A stretch of 56,391 nucleotides of DNA from a virus. Positions 1 to 7,774 of the stretch are shown here, piece by piece. The stretch lies in the IMG/VR virus record IMGVR_UViG_3300043313_000502, positions 1-56,391 of that record; one strand, given 5' to 3'. The notes beneath the pieces are model-generated. The model ran no database searches. It saw only the letters and a list, made by a program, of their open reading frames with translations, and had not been told where the DNA came from. The position numbers and the translations under genes were made by a program. Each line of letters begins with the position of its first letter. Position 1 is the first letter of the stretch.

Positions 1-69
1 ACGTAGAACCCGTTCATGTTGGGCTTGTTTGAGAAGGTGACGGGAAGGAACTTGTCCTTTAGCCAGAGT
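1..69. repeat. Terminal direct repeat, left copy
   Basis: These 69 bases are identical to the last 69 bases of the window (56323-56391). They lie inside one open reading frame that continues across the join. This fits the overlap left when a circular or circularly permuted genome is assembled. It is not evidence for a physical terminal repeat. Confidence 0.97.
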
Positions 70-242
70 ATATCATCCGCCTTCGCCACCAACTCCACTT
101 CCGAGAGAGCCCGCCCGGGCCAGTACTCAACGCCGGACACCGTTATGGACTTCGTCCCGAAGGTCTCGTGCTGCTGGCGGGAAGCGCTGTGCGCCTCTGC
201 GAGCGCCAACTTACCAACCTGCATTAGACCCCAGGAAGTCAT
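1..242 (-). CDS. Distal tail / minor tail protein, N-terminal part (crosses the join)
   Basis: The ATG at 242-240 overlaps the TGA of the tape measure gene in an ATGA. The frame runs to base 1 and continues, through the duplicated 69 bases, into the reading frame at the right end of the window. Joined, the product is 405 residues and begins MTSWGLMQVGKLALAEAHSA. Its place directly after the tape measure and before a large tail-tip gene is that of a distal tail (Dit-like) protein, which forms the hub linking the tail tube to the adhesion device. The function rests on position. I see no diagnostic motif. Confidence 0.85.
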   Translation of the reverse strand, partial: MTSWGLMQVGKLALAEAHSASRQQHETFGTKSITVSGVEYWPGRALSEVELVAKADDILWLKDKFLPVTFSNKPNMNGFY

Positions 243-3229
243 GACGCATGCTCCTTCTCAAACTTGTCAAGCTCCTTATGCAACGTCGCCACCATCTTCC
301 GCGCCGCAGTCGGATCGGTGAAGTCCCAGACTCCTCGGATGTTCAGGTTTTGGATGCTCCACGGAACCGTCCCGCGCTTATCCGCCGCAGGAGGCTGAGG
401 ACCTGGGGGCAGCGCAATACCCGCTGAGGTCGTGGACGCGGTGACGACCGCGTTCTGTACCAGAGTCGGATTCCCTACCATATCCGTGATGTCCCCGAGT
501 CGGCCGAGCAGCGCCGGTAGCCTCTCCTCGATCCCTCGGATAAGCCCTTCCATGATCCACTTACCAGCAGGCGTGAGGAGTTTCTTGTCCCGCTCCTCAG
601 GCCCCTTGACCTGAGCAATAAGGTTGGTTACCGAGGACAGCTTGGAAACTAGCGAACCGATCATCTGCTGAATGCCGTTGATGAGGCCGGAGATCAGGTT
701 CCGCCCAGCATTTATAAGGAGACCGCCGAGGTTACCAACTGCGCTGAGGATCCGGCCCGGTATCCCCCGGACGAAGGCTATCAGGCTGTCTGTCCCGCCC
801 GAGGCAGCGGTCCTGAGTTCGTTGAAGAATCCTCGGACCCTGTCCACAAGCGCCTTGATACCGTTGGCAATGGAAACAATCTTGCTGACGGCGCCCGAGG
901 TAATGGACTGAATCGCTGACCAGACGGTAGAAACTATTCCCCGGATAGCATTGAACACGGTCGACGTAACCGAACGAATCGTGTTCCAGGCTGAGGAGAC
1001 GACTGCTCGTGCAGCGTTGACAGCTACCGATATAGCTGCCTGGATGACGCCCCAGATAGCTCGCAGGTACGGCGAGAGGAATCCCATGACAGCCGTGACA
1101 ACAGACCGGATCGCGTTGAATCCGGCCTCGACCACGGCTCGGATCGGACCCATGGCAGCGTTGAAGACTGCCCTGATAACTGTCCAGGCAACGGCGACGA
1201 TAGCCTGAATAGCTGTCATTGCCAGCGAAATTATGGACTTTATGACGCCGAAGACCGCGAGGACTGGAGCGCTGATAGCGGACCAGACCCCCTTGAAGAA
1301 GTCCACGAACGCCTGTACTGCGATCTTGATGCCATTGAAGACTGCCTTCGCTGCCTCCCACAGCGCCATCAGCGGGACGATAACCGTCAGCGCCACGATC
1401 TTGCCGATCGTGATAAGAATGTTGACGAATGACTTGATGGCGTCGACTACCTGAGGAATGTGCGAGATCAGGAACGACAGGACAGCGATGAAGAGTTTGA
1501 AGGGCGGTCCGACGAGGTTGATGAGGATCGGGATAAGCGTTCCGAGCACCTTCCCCAGAACCTCAAGATTCTTGGCGAACAGCTTGACAAGGAACTCCGC
1601 AACCGTCTTGATGGTCGGGAGCGCCTTCTGGAACGCATCGTTCAACTGCGCCATGGCCGGAAGGAGTGTGTTATCTATCCATCCCTTGATGGCGACGAAG
1701 GCCGGCTGAAGGTTCTCTATCGCCTTCCGGATCCCCTCACGGATGATCGGAAGGAGCGTCGTTTGAATAAAGGAGACGAGAGCCTTGAAGTTGGCTATAG
1801 CATTCGCGACAACGATCTTTACGACCTTGAAGGCGGACTGGACCGCCTCGCGGAACGACTGCGAGTGCTTCCACAGTGCAACAAATCCGGCGACGAGCAG
1901 TCCCACAGCCGCGACGATCCCGCCTATCACGACAGCAATCTTTACGGCAACGAGCGAAGCCGCGACCCCCAGAATCATTGCCCCGAGCGCTGCGATAGCC
2001 GCCACAACCGCGAGCAGAGCCCCCACCCCTGCGATCGCGAACGCGATCAGCTTTTGCCACCTCGGGTCGAGTGCAGAGAACCGGTTTGCCAATTGGGTTA
2101 TGAACTTTGCAACGGTCCGGATGACTGGTAGGAACGCGGTTCCGAAGGCAATCGCTGCTGTCTCTACGGACCCCCTCAACTGCTCCAAGGATCCAGCAAC
2201 GTTGTCCAGACGCTTAGCCGCGACGTCCTTCGCCGTAATCTGCCCCATCGAGGCAGCCATTTCATCGAAGCCCTTGGCGCCTTCCTTCGTCAGGATAGCG
2301 GCTGCCCGGATCGCGTCCGACCCGAAGATAGTCTCTAGTGTGGCTAGCTGTTGGGCCTTCGTCATGCCCTTCAACGAGTCTTGCAGGATCTGCGCGACGT
2401 CGCCGAATCCCTTCAGCTTCCCCTTCGCGTCGAAGAATCTGTTAGCGCCATCGGAGGTGATGATGCCTAGCTTCTTCATGAGATCCGTCTGCTTCTTCGT
2501 CTGCGGGTTCAGATTTAGAAGCATCGTCTTCAGCGAGGTACCGGCGTCGGATCCCTTGATTCCAGCGTTGCCCATGAGCGCAATCGCGGCGGACATGTCC
2601 TCAAAGGACACTCCTACAAGATTAGCGACTGCCCCGGCCTGTTGGATCGACATCCCGAAGTCGTGCACGTCGATCGCCGAGGAGTTAGCCGCCCCTGCGA
2701 TTAGGTCCGCAATGTGGGGCATCTGCTGAGCAGTAAGCCCGAACTGGTTCATTGCGTTCGAGGCAATCGTGGCAGCCTCAGGAAGCGCGATCCCGCCCGC
2801 AGCGGCTAGGGCGACCGTAGCGTCGGCTGCGCCGTTCAGCACATCCGAGACGGATAGCCCAGACTTTACCAGCTCCTCCATGGCCTGCGCGGACTCGCTG
2901 GCAGAGAACGCCGTATCCGCGCCTAGCTGAAGAGCCTTAGCCCGAAGAGCCTCCATCTCCTTAGCGCTCGCGCCGGACACAGCCCCGATAGCAGATATCT
3001 GCTTCTCAAAGCTGATGGCACTCTTAACTGCCAGCCCAATGCCAGCCGCGATAATGCCCGCCCCGGCGCCTGTGAGCGTGGCGACCTTGGAGAAGCCTGA
3101 ACCGAGCTTCTGGGCCTTACTCTGGAAGGTGTCTAGGCCCTTATTCGCCTGCGCGATGCCTTTGCCGTCGTAGCCGACTTCAATCTTGCCCCGGGCCGTG
3201 CCCAAGTTGTAGTCAGCCGTCGGACTCAC
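239..3229 (-). CDS. Tape measure protein
   Basis: This 996-residue protein sets tail length and is packed in the tail tube. Residues about 75-250 resemble the TP901-type tape measure core, rich in Ala/Gly with a motif of the kind GADTAFSASESAQAMEEL. Long hydrophobic stretches lie near 390-455 and 600-700. The part from about 700 to 830 is built of short repeated units ending in W..I or F.AI (for example SAWNTIRSV, STVFNAIRGI, STVWSAIQSI), the helical periodicity usual in tape measures. It is the longest gene of the tail region and follows the two chaperone frames, as expected in siphoviruses. Confidence 0.95.
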   Translation of the reverse strand: MSPTADYNLGTARGKIEVGYDGKGIAQANKGLDTFQSKAQKLGSGFSKVATLTGAGAGIIAAGIGLAVKSAISFEKQISAIGAVSGASAKEMEALRAKALQLGADTAFSASESAQAMEELVKSGLSVSDVLNGAADATVALAAAGGIALPEAATIASNAMNQFGLTAQQMPHIADLIAGAANSSAIDVHDFGMSIQQAGAVANLVGVSFEDMSAAIALMGNAGIKGSDAGTSLKTMLLNLNPQTKKQTDLMKKLGIITSDGANRFFDAKGKLKGFGDVAQILQDSLKGMTKAQQLATLETIFGSDAIRAAAILTKEGAKGFDEMAASMGQITAKDVAAKRLDNVAGSLEQLRGSVETAAIAFGTAFLPVIRTVAKFITQLANRFSALDPRWQKLIAFAIAGVGALLAVVAAIAALGAMILGVAASLVAVKIAVVIGGIVAAVGLLVAGFVALWKHSQSFREAVQSAFKVVKIVVANAIANFKALVSFIQTTLLPIIREGIRKAIENLQPAFVAIKGWIDNTLLPAMAQLNDAFQKALPTIKTVAEFLVKLFAKNLEVLGKVLGTLIPILINLVGPPFKLFIAVLSFLISHIPQVVDAIKSFVNILITIGKIVALTVIVPLMALWEAAKAVFNGIKIAVQAFVDFFKGVWSAISAPVLAVFGVIKSIISLAMTAIQAIVAVAWTVIRAVFNAAMGPIRAVVEAGFNAIRSVVTAVMGFLSPYLRAIWGVIQAAISVAVNAARAVVSSAWNTIRSVTSTVFNAIRGIVSTVWSAIQSITSGAVSKIVSIANGIKALVDRVRGFFNELRTAASGGTDSLIAFVRGIPGRILSAVGNLGGLLINAGRNLISGLINGIQQMIGSLVSKLSSVTNLIAQVKGPEERDKKLLTPAGKWIMEGLIRGIEERLPALLGRLGDITDMVGNPTLVQNAVVTASTTSAGIALPPGPQPPAADKRGTVPWSIQNLNIRGVWDFTDPTAARKMVATLHKELDKFEKEHAS

Positions 3230-3235
3230 CGCCTC

Positions 3236-3463
3236 CTATTTGGGACTAGCGAATGTGTTCTGTCCTAGCCACCTGTGCATCACCATCGCCCGTCGCATAG
3301 CCGCGCGCCGAGGGTTTTTCTCGTCTCCGGCCTTGTCAAGCTCGTTCTCTAGCCTCTGGCAGAACGTCCAGACCGCCCGGTCGAAGAAGAAGGCCGTGGG
3401 CTGCTCGTCTATTCCGAACAGTTCACTGGGGAGGCACTGGTACGTCTTCGACATCTTCCACAC
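3236..3463 (-). CDS. Tail assembly chaperone, downstream frame (frameshift extension)
   Basis: This 75-codon frame overlaps the end of the upstream chaperone gene by 41 bases and stops just before the tape measure start. It lies in the +1 frame relative to the upstream gene. In siphoviruses the matching frame is usually made as a C-terminal extension of the first chaperone by programmed frameshifting. The fused protein binds the tape measure during tail assembly. A separate GTG start at 3463 is possible, but it has no clear ribosome-binding site. The C-terminal half is basic and helical, as is usual for this family. Confidence 0.8.
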   Translation of the reverse strand: MWKMSKTYQCLPSELFGIDEQPTAFFFDRAVWTFCQRLENELDKAGDEKNPRRAAMRRAMVMHRWLGQNTFASPK

Positions 3464-3983
3464 TGCCCAGAGCTGGTTCGGTTGCTTGACGAAAGGCGCT
3501 CAGATCCCCGCTGCCCCCTACGACGAAGTTCATGATGAACATCTTGTCCTCAAGGTCCACGTCGTCGACGTACAGCGCGGTGGGGTTGCGCCAATCCCAG
3601 GGCACTCCTGCGTCGGCCGGACGCTCGGGGTCCGGCGCCTGCTCGGTCGGGACCGGACGGACAGGAGGTTGGACAACCGCAGCCAGAGTGATCTTGTCGA
3701 CAAGGTCGAGCACCTTCCGAAGCTCTGGCGACGCTTCGGCGATTTTCTTCAACTGCTCCGCGTCCGCCTCGCCCGTGATCTCAAGAATCTTGTTGGAGAC
3801 GAGACCTGTCAGCGAGTCCATGGAGTCGAGAATCCCCATCTTAATGAGACCCTGAACTCCTAACCTGCGCACCAGAGCTACGTTGCTCTCCCCATTCTCG
3901 TCGTACGAAGGGAGGGTTAGTTCCACGGTCGGGCCGTGTGCTCCGCTTCCGCCGATCCCATACTTCTTCTTTGACTTTGGCAT
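3423..3983 (-). CDS. Tail assembly chaperone, upstream frame
   Basis: The 186-residue product sits between the tail tube genes and the tape measure, the standard place of the lambda gpG-like chaperone. It begins MPKSKKKYGIGGSGA, has an acidic middle and a Pro-rich segment near residue 105, and ends VEDVPVPPQ. The last codons before the stop, CCT CCC CAG TGA, contain CCC followed by C at 3431-3428. A one-base forward slip there enters the downstream frame. The ratio of short to extended product would set tail assembly. The assignment rests on position and the paired frames. Confidence 0.82.
   Translation of the reverse strand: MPKSKKKYGIGGSGAHGPTVELTLPSYDENGESNVALVRRLGVQGLIKMGILDSMDSLTGLVSNKILEITGEADAEQLKKIAEASPELRKVLDLVDKITLAAVVQPPVRPVPTEQAPDPERPADAGVPWDWRNPTALYVDDVDLEDKMFIMNFVVGGSGDLSAFRQATEPALGSVEDVEDVPVPPQ
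3428..3431 (-). promoter_or_regulatory. Candidate +1 ribosomal frameshift site (CCC-C)
   Basis: The upstream chaperone frame reads CCT CCC CAG TGA. A prolyl-tRNA on CCC can re-pair one base downstream on CCC again, after which decoding continues AGT GAA CTG in the second frame. The stop codon two codons later could favour the slip by slowing decoding. I see no classical X-XXY-YYZ heptamer for -1 slippage in the overlap. The proposal is an inference from the frames and base pairing. Confidence 0.5.
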
Positions 3984-4011
3984 CCCAGTGCTCCCTAGTC
4001 GAGGTGAAAAA

Positions 4012-4374
4012 TCAGAGCGGTCCGAAGATCGCTACTGTGAGTGTCGTTGGGGTGACGTTAACCATGTTGATGCGACCGTTCGCGTCCCGGAACCGGGACG
4101 AGTTCGGAATCGTGATTACCTTCTCCGTGGTCGCACCGAGCGCTGCAGACACCTGAAGATCCGCGAAGCCTGCCACGGCCGTCGAGCCGTCCGGAACAGG
4201 CGTGCTCGGGTCGGACACCTTGAGGATGCCCGTAGGAGTCGCCGCATTCTTGTAATGGAGCATGTACTTGGATCCGGGAGCAGCGGTGAAGAAGTCTGCC
4301 GCTGTTGCCTGCGTGTAGACCGGCGTAACACCGGCCAGCGAGTTGGCGTGAACAAACGCCGTCATGTCTGTCAT
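4012..4374 (-). CDS. Putative minor structural protein of the tail tube region
   Basis: The 120-residue protein starts in an ATGA overlap with the preceding tail tube gene. It is Thr/Ala/Val-rich and lacks charged coils, consistent with a compact beta-sandwich such as a tail decoration domain. It contains the pattern ADFFTAAPGSKYMLHYKN and a C-terminal FRDANGRINMVNV. I do not recognise the family. Its co-translation with the tube protein suggests a virion component. Confidence 0.6.
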   Translation of the reverse strand: MTDMTAFVHANSLAGVTPVYTQATAADFFTAAPGSKYMLHYKNAATPTGILKVSDPSTPVPDGSTAVAGFADLQVSAALGATTEKVITIPNSSRFRDANGRINMVNVTPTTLTVAIFGPL

Positions 4375-4925
4375 GGGATTGCCACCGCCGTCTCGTTCTG
4401 GACGAAGGCCCAGACCTTGTTTAGGTTCGCAGCCTCCATGGACTTGAGGCCAGATCCACTAGCGCCAGTGAGGAAGAATGCCCCATCGGTGAACTCGCCA
4501 GTGAGGTTGTCGGTCGCCTTACACCGGTAGATAACACAGTGCAGATCTCCACCGGAGTCGCTGATTGCCTGCCCCTCACACTTGAAGTAGGGGCGGGACT
4601 GCGTGACGAGCTTGGAGAGAGTCTTGATCTGGTTGGGGGTGACGCCGGTCGTGCCGACGGTTCCGCCATACATCGCGGCTACCACCTCCAGCGAGACACC
4701 TCCGCCCGCCAACTCCCACTCGACCTGTGGCCCGGCACCGTGGGTTGCCACCAAGCTATCGTCGCCCCGAAGCTCCTCGAACTCTTCAGCCTCCGCGAAC
4801 GTCAGCGTTCGTGCGTTAGGCAGGTCGATAGAGGCACCGGCCAGTACCGTGGCAGTGTCGTCCGTGTACGGGGTGATCTTGATGTCCCGGATCCCAAACG
4901 GAAGCGGGATCGTGTTAAGCGCCAT
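4371..4925 (-). CDS. Major tail protein (tail tube)
   Basis: The 184-residue product begins MALNTIPLPFGIRDIKITPY and includes GVSLEVVAAMYGGTVGTTG and a C-terminal segment LTGEFTDGAFFLTG. This is the layout of siphovirus tube subunits, which polymerise as stacked hexamers. It follows the tail terminator group and precedes the chaperone pair. Length and position both match the family. The short gene upstream overlaps its start by 11 bases. Confidence 0.85.
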   Translation of the reverse strand: MALNTIPLPFGIRDIKITPYTDDTATVLAGASIDLPNARTLTFAEAEEFEELRGDDSLVATHGAGPQVEWELAGGGVSLEVVAAMYGGTVGTTGVTPNQIKTLSKLVTQSRPYFKCEGQAISDSGGDLHCVIYRCKATDNLTGEFTDGAFFLTGASGSGLKSMEAANLNKVWAFVQNETAVAIP

Positions 4926-5118
4926 CCTTCCTCCTCTCGATACTGGGTGGATCTGCTAGTTTCCTGGTCTCTATCAACTTGCCCTGTCGATCGAACTGGT
5001 GAAGGACTATCACCCCAGGTCCGGCCCCACAGAACTTCGACGAACACTTGATCTCGATCACGTCGTCATCAAGCAACTCGCCAAACTTCTTAGAGCCGCA
5101 CCGGAGTTCAGACCTCAA
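4915..5118 (-). CDS. Small cysteine-containing protein, unknown function
   Basis: The 67-residue protein contains IEIKCSSKFCGAGPGVIVLH followed by FDRQGKLIETRKLADPPS. The two cysteines and the beta-rich core suggest a small, possibly zinc-binding, domain that I associate loosely with other actinophages but cannot name. It overlaps both neighbours in the tail operon, so it is co-translated with structural genes. Confidence 0.65.
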   Translation of the reverse strand: MRSELRCGSKKFGELLDDDVIEIKCSSKFCGAGPGVIVLHQFDRQGKLIETRKLADPPSIERRKDGA

Positions 5119-5476
5119 CCGTCACGACCTCCAAGTCATGGTCCTGCCCCACAATTGCGTCGAACTGCGATTGGGTCAGGAAGTCGAGATCGTCCATCGG
5201 TACGCAGAACCCGTTGGAGTGATTCCATATGATGTCCTTCGTGTCCTCTTCGGCCACGCCTGCCCGAAGAAGGTCTGCGGCCGAGATCACACGCTCTTCG
5301 AAGGCGTGCCTGCCCGGCTTCCAGCGCACTACTTCCGCCTCCGCGTACGTGACGTCCTCGCCCTTCTCCTCAGCGTTCGTGTCCGGCGCAAGGTCTCCCG
5401 GCTCCGCACCCGTCTCCCGCTCAACCCACGGCTCCACATCCGCCGGGTCCTCGGCCTGTCTCGTCTTAGCCGTCAT
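5108..5476 (-). CDS. Hypothetical acidic protein in the tail operon
   Basis: The 122-residue product is strongly acidic at its N-terminus (residues 1-45). It continues with VVRWKPGRHAFEERVISAAD and ends near FLTQSQFDAIVGQDHDLEV. It lies between tail terminator and tail tube. No fold or motif is recognised. The place suggests a minor head-tail or tail protein, but that is inference. Confidence 0.65.
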   Translation of the reverse strand: MTAKTRQAEDPADVEPWVERETGAEPGDLAPDTNAEEKGEDVTYAEAEVVRWKPGRHAFEERVISAADLLRAGVAEEDTKDIIWNHSNGFCVPMDDLDFLTQSQFDAIVGQDHDLEVVTVEV

Positions 5477-5488
5477 CTCCCTCTCCTT

Positions 5489-5890
5489 CTAACCCGACGA
5501 TGCGATGCGATAGGCACTGTTCCGGGTCGCAGCCTGGTATGCGTCGTCCCATAGGTCGACACTGTCCCCGAGCCAGTTAATCCCAGACGTCCATCCGGGG
5601 TTCAGCGGAGCCCGCTCTAGCCCGAGCACCACTATGCGTGCCCGCTTGAGGATATCTGCGATGGGGGCATAGTCGCGCGCGCGGTTGTAGACCCAGAACG
5701 TCAGATCCTCAAGCGTCACAGGGGAATCCCGCCCCGGGCCAGGTGTTGTCCCACCCCAAGCCAGGACGGCGAAGAGCGATTCCCGGGGGCTGTCCGTCGC
5801 GGCTGGATAGAGCGATGCTTCGGTGATCCCAAGGGCGTTCATCTGGCCATCGGTCTTCAGCGAGTCGAATACGGTCTGTCGGAGACCCAT
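5489..5890 (-). CDS. Tail terminator protein
   Basis: This 133-residue protein starts MGLRQTVFDSLKTDGQ, a beginning common to tail terminator (gpU-like) proteins that cap the tail tube and join it to the head. The ATG at 5890 forms a TGATG with the stop of the preceding gene. A GTG one codon upstream is the alternative start. Order (connectors, gp10-like, terminator, tube) supports the call. The family shows little sequence conservation, so confidence comes mainly from synteny. Confidence 0.72.
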   Translation of the reverse strand: MGLRQTVFDSLKTDGQMNALGITEASLYPAATDSPRESLFAVLAWGGTTPGPGRDSPVTLEDLTFWVYNRARDYAPIADILKRARIVVLGLERAPLNPGWTSGINWLGDSVDLWDDAYQAATRNSAYRIASSG

Positions 5891-6273
5891 CACACGCTCC
5901 CTATCCGGGCGAAGACCTTGTTGAGCGTCGCCATGAGCTTCGGCCCCTGATCGACGAGCGCTGGGATGATGATGGAGTACCGACCGGCGAAGCGGACCTC
6001 AAGCCATATCTGGTACGGAACGCGCCCAAAGAGGTTCAATCGGTGCAGCTTCTTACGCTCGTGGTCAGTTGTGGCGGACAGCCCCGTTCTGGCATTACCT
6101 GTCCTGTCCGTCCAGGGTGCGTTGTTCCGCATCCATCCCTCAGCGATCCGAGCCTGGCGGTCGAAGGTCGCGGCGACGTATCCGTCCAGCCGATCGTCTA
6201 GGCGCTCGACCCCTTTGAGGAGCGGCGTCATGTCCATCTCGATGTTGATGTTCGCACCGCTACGACTCGCCAT
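5890..6273 (-). CDS. HK97 gp10-like tail completion protein
   Basis: The 127-residue product has the pattern APWTDRTGNARTGLSATTDH followed by a strand-rich half (RVPYQIWLEVRFAGRYSIII). This is typical of HK97 gp10-like proteins at the head-tail interface. The start overlaps the end of the upstream connector gene by 14 bases. The family assignment is by the conserved P-W-x-D-R-T-G-N-A-R segment and gene order. Confidence 0.82.
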   Translation of the reverse strand: MASRSGANINIEMDMTPLLKGVERLDDRLDGYVAATFDRQARIAEGWMRNNAPWTDRTGNARTGLSATTDHERKKLHRLNLFGRVPYQIWLEVRFAGRYSIIIPALVDQGPKLMATLNKVFARIGSV

Positions 6274-6640
6274 ACCGAGTCACCTCCGCCCGGCGCTCGT
6301 ACCCGTTGTCCGGAATAAGGTCGTCCACCGTCCAGACGAATCCCTGCGCGTCCGTCCAGGTGTCGTACAGCCCTATGGTCGCGTCCCATGTGCCCAGAAG
6401 CTGGTAGGTAACCCGTCGCTGTATCCCATCGGCAGCCCGTACGGAGCCAGGAGTGGGTCCGGAAGTACTGCTCTGGTCGATGAGGCGCATGACCTGCGCA
6501 GGACGGGGAGTGCCATATATCCAGGCCGTCCCGCCACCCGTCTTCTGCTTGGTACGCGGAGTGAGTGTGAGGGTGGATGGATTGGCAGCTATAAACGCCT
6601 GCGTGTTGGCCCTGTGCATTGCCAGTTCGTTAGCGTCCAC
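6260..6640 (-). CDS. Head closure / head-tail adaptor protein
   Basis: The GTG-started 126-residue protein lies between the first connector and the gp10-like gene, the slot of the head-closure (SPP1 gp16-like) protein. It is beta-rich (QRRVTYQLLGTWDATIGLYD, then FVWTVDDLIPDNGYERRAEV), in line with that small barrel fold. There is no catalytic motif. The assignment is by synteny and secondary-structure impression. Confidence 0.7.
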   Translation of the reverse strand: MDANELAMHRANTQAFIAANPSTLTLTPRTKQKTGGGTAWIYGTPRPAQVMRLIDQSSTSGPTPGSVRAADGIQRRVTYQLLGTWDATIGLYDTWTDAQGFVWTVDDLIPDNGYERRAEVTRYGES

Positions 6641-6642
6641 AG

Positions 6643-6957
6643 CTACCTCGTTAACCGGGATACCCGGGTCCGGCGGCCGACGTCGGTCCCGCCCGTGGGC
6701 AGTCGGTCCCCATACACCTTAGCCATAGCCAGATACTGCTCTTGCAGATCCCCCATCTTCCGGGAGGATCCGCCCTCGGAGATGTCCACAAGGGCTGAAG
6801 CGGAAGCTGCCTTCTGGATCCATATGTCATATGCCACGGCGTCGAGATTGCCCGCCGCGTCGATAGCTGCGCCGAGCACGGCGTCCGTATACGGTGCGAC
6901 ATCGTCCGGCTGCGCGATCATTAGCCGTAGCGCCGCGATCTGCGCTGCCGTTGCCAT
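6643..6957 (-). CDS. Head-tail connector protein (gp6/gp15-like)
   Basis: The 104-residue protein is mostly helical. Its N-terminus (AALRLMIAQPDDVAPYTDAV) and the segment AAGNLDAVAYDIWIQKAASA match the usual helical bundle of connector proteins that dock on the portal. It is the first gene of the connector group and is preceded by a strong inverted repeat at 6980-7016 that separates it from the gene before. Confidence 0.78.
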   Translation of the reverse strand: MATAAQIAALRLMIAQPDDVAPYTDAVLGAAIDAAGNLDAVAYDIWIQKAASASALVDISEGGSSRKMGDLQEQYLAMAKVYGDRLPTGGTDVGRRTRVSRLTR

Positions 6958-6979
6958 ATCGCCTCCCGTCTAGTGCTAA

Positions 6980-7016
6980 GGGGCGGGTACGCCCCATGGT
7001 TCCCCGTACCCGCCCC
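6980..7016 (-). terminator. 12-bp inverted repeat, terminator-like
   Basis: Arms GGGGCGGGTACG (6980-6991) and CGTACCCGCCCC (7005-7016) pair perfectly around a 13-base loop. On the minus strand the hairpin is followed by TTAGCACTAG, with only a weak T-run. It sits between the gene ending at 7069 and the connector gene. It may end part of the capsid transcript or process it. Confidence 0.6.
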
Positions 7017-7068
7017 GGCGTCATGCGAGCTTTATCGAATTACCGTTAATGCAATCCGATAATTGCTC

Positions 7069-7470
7069 TCAGCCCTGCGCGACCGGAGTTCCGTCCGCAT
7101 TCTCGTCGCCCACGGTTGCCCGGGCCGCGTCCACGGTCGCCTTGAGCTCATCGAAGGCTGCCTGGTCCTCGGCGGAGAAATGGGTCTCCGTGTTGTTCGG
7201 GTTGTCGATCTCGTCCTGGATGCGCTGAATCTTGGCTGCGATGTCGGCGAACAGGCCGCCAACCTCGTCGCGCAGGTCGGTGAGCTTGGTCATGAGATCT
7301 CCTACGTGTCTGTCTATCCGGTGAACAACTGTCTTGACGTCGTTGACGTGAGTCCTGATGTTTTCCAGGTACTGAAGGAACGGCGCGAGATCTATTACCA
7401 TGACGTGCAACTCGCCGCACCCGGGACAGGTGTGATCGTGATTCACCAGGTGTCGGTCCACCACCGCCAT
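7069..7470 (-). CDS. Hypothetical coiled-coil protein with CPGC motif
   Basis: The 133-residue protein starts at an ATG sharing TGATG with the upstream stop; a GTG one codon upstream is possible. It has HDHTCPGCGELH near residue 15, a possible partial metal site, followed by a long helical region (FLQYLENIRTHVNDVKTVVH and onward). It lies between capsid and connector genes. I do not recognise the family. Confidence 0.65.
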   Translation of the reverse strand: MAVVDRHLVNHDHTCPGCGELHVMVIDLAPFLQYLENIRTHVNDVKTVVHRIDRHVGDLMTKLTDLRDEVGGLFADIAAKIQRIQDEIDNPNNTETHFSAEDQAAFDELKATVDAARATVGDENADGTPVAQG

Positions 7471-7760
7471 CACTCCCCGTCGTCCTCCACGAGCCGAGCC
7501 ACAAGCTCAGCCTTGGTGCCCTTGGTTCCGATCGGCTCCAGATCGGCTTCCGCCCGGGTCTCGTTCCGATCGTTGATCTCTGCCACCAGCTCGGCAACGG
7601 TCCAAGTTGAGTAGTCGGCGGTCTCCGACTCCTCATCGGAGCCGTCGTCCACGCCATGCTCCTCATCGATTCGATCGACGAGCGAGTCCCGCCCCCGGTC
7701 AAGGAGGTACTTCCGGTCCTCGGCCGACAGCGACTGATCCTGCGGGATGTTGCGTGACAT
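7470..7760 (-). CDS. Small protein with C-terminal SAP/HeH-like domain
   Basis: The 96-residue protein follows the major capsid gene. The C-terminal half has TWTVAELVAEINDRNE and GTKGTKAELVARLVED, the two helices and K-x-E-L core of HeH/SAP-type domains that bind nucleic acid or act in protein contacts. The N-terminal half is acidic. Similar small proteins follow capsid genes in other actinophages, where a role in the head is assumed but not proved. Confidence 0.7.
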   Translation of the reverse strand: MSRNIPQDQSLSAEDRKYLLDRGRDSLVDRIDEEHGVDDGSDEESETADYSTWTVAELVAEINDRNETRAEADLEPIGTKGTKAELVARLVEDDGE

Positions 7761-7774
7761 CTAGTTCCCCTCCC

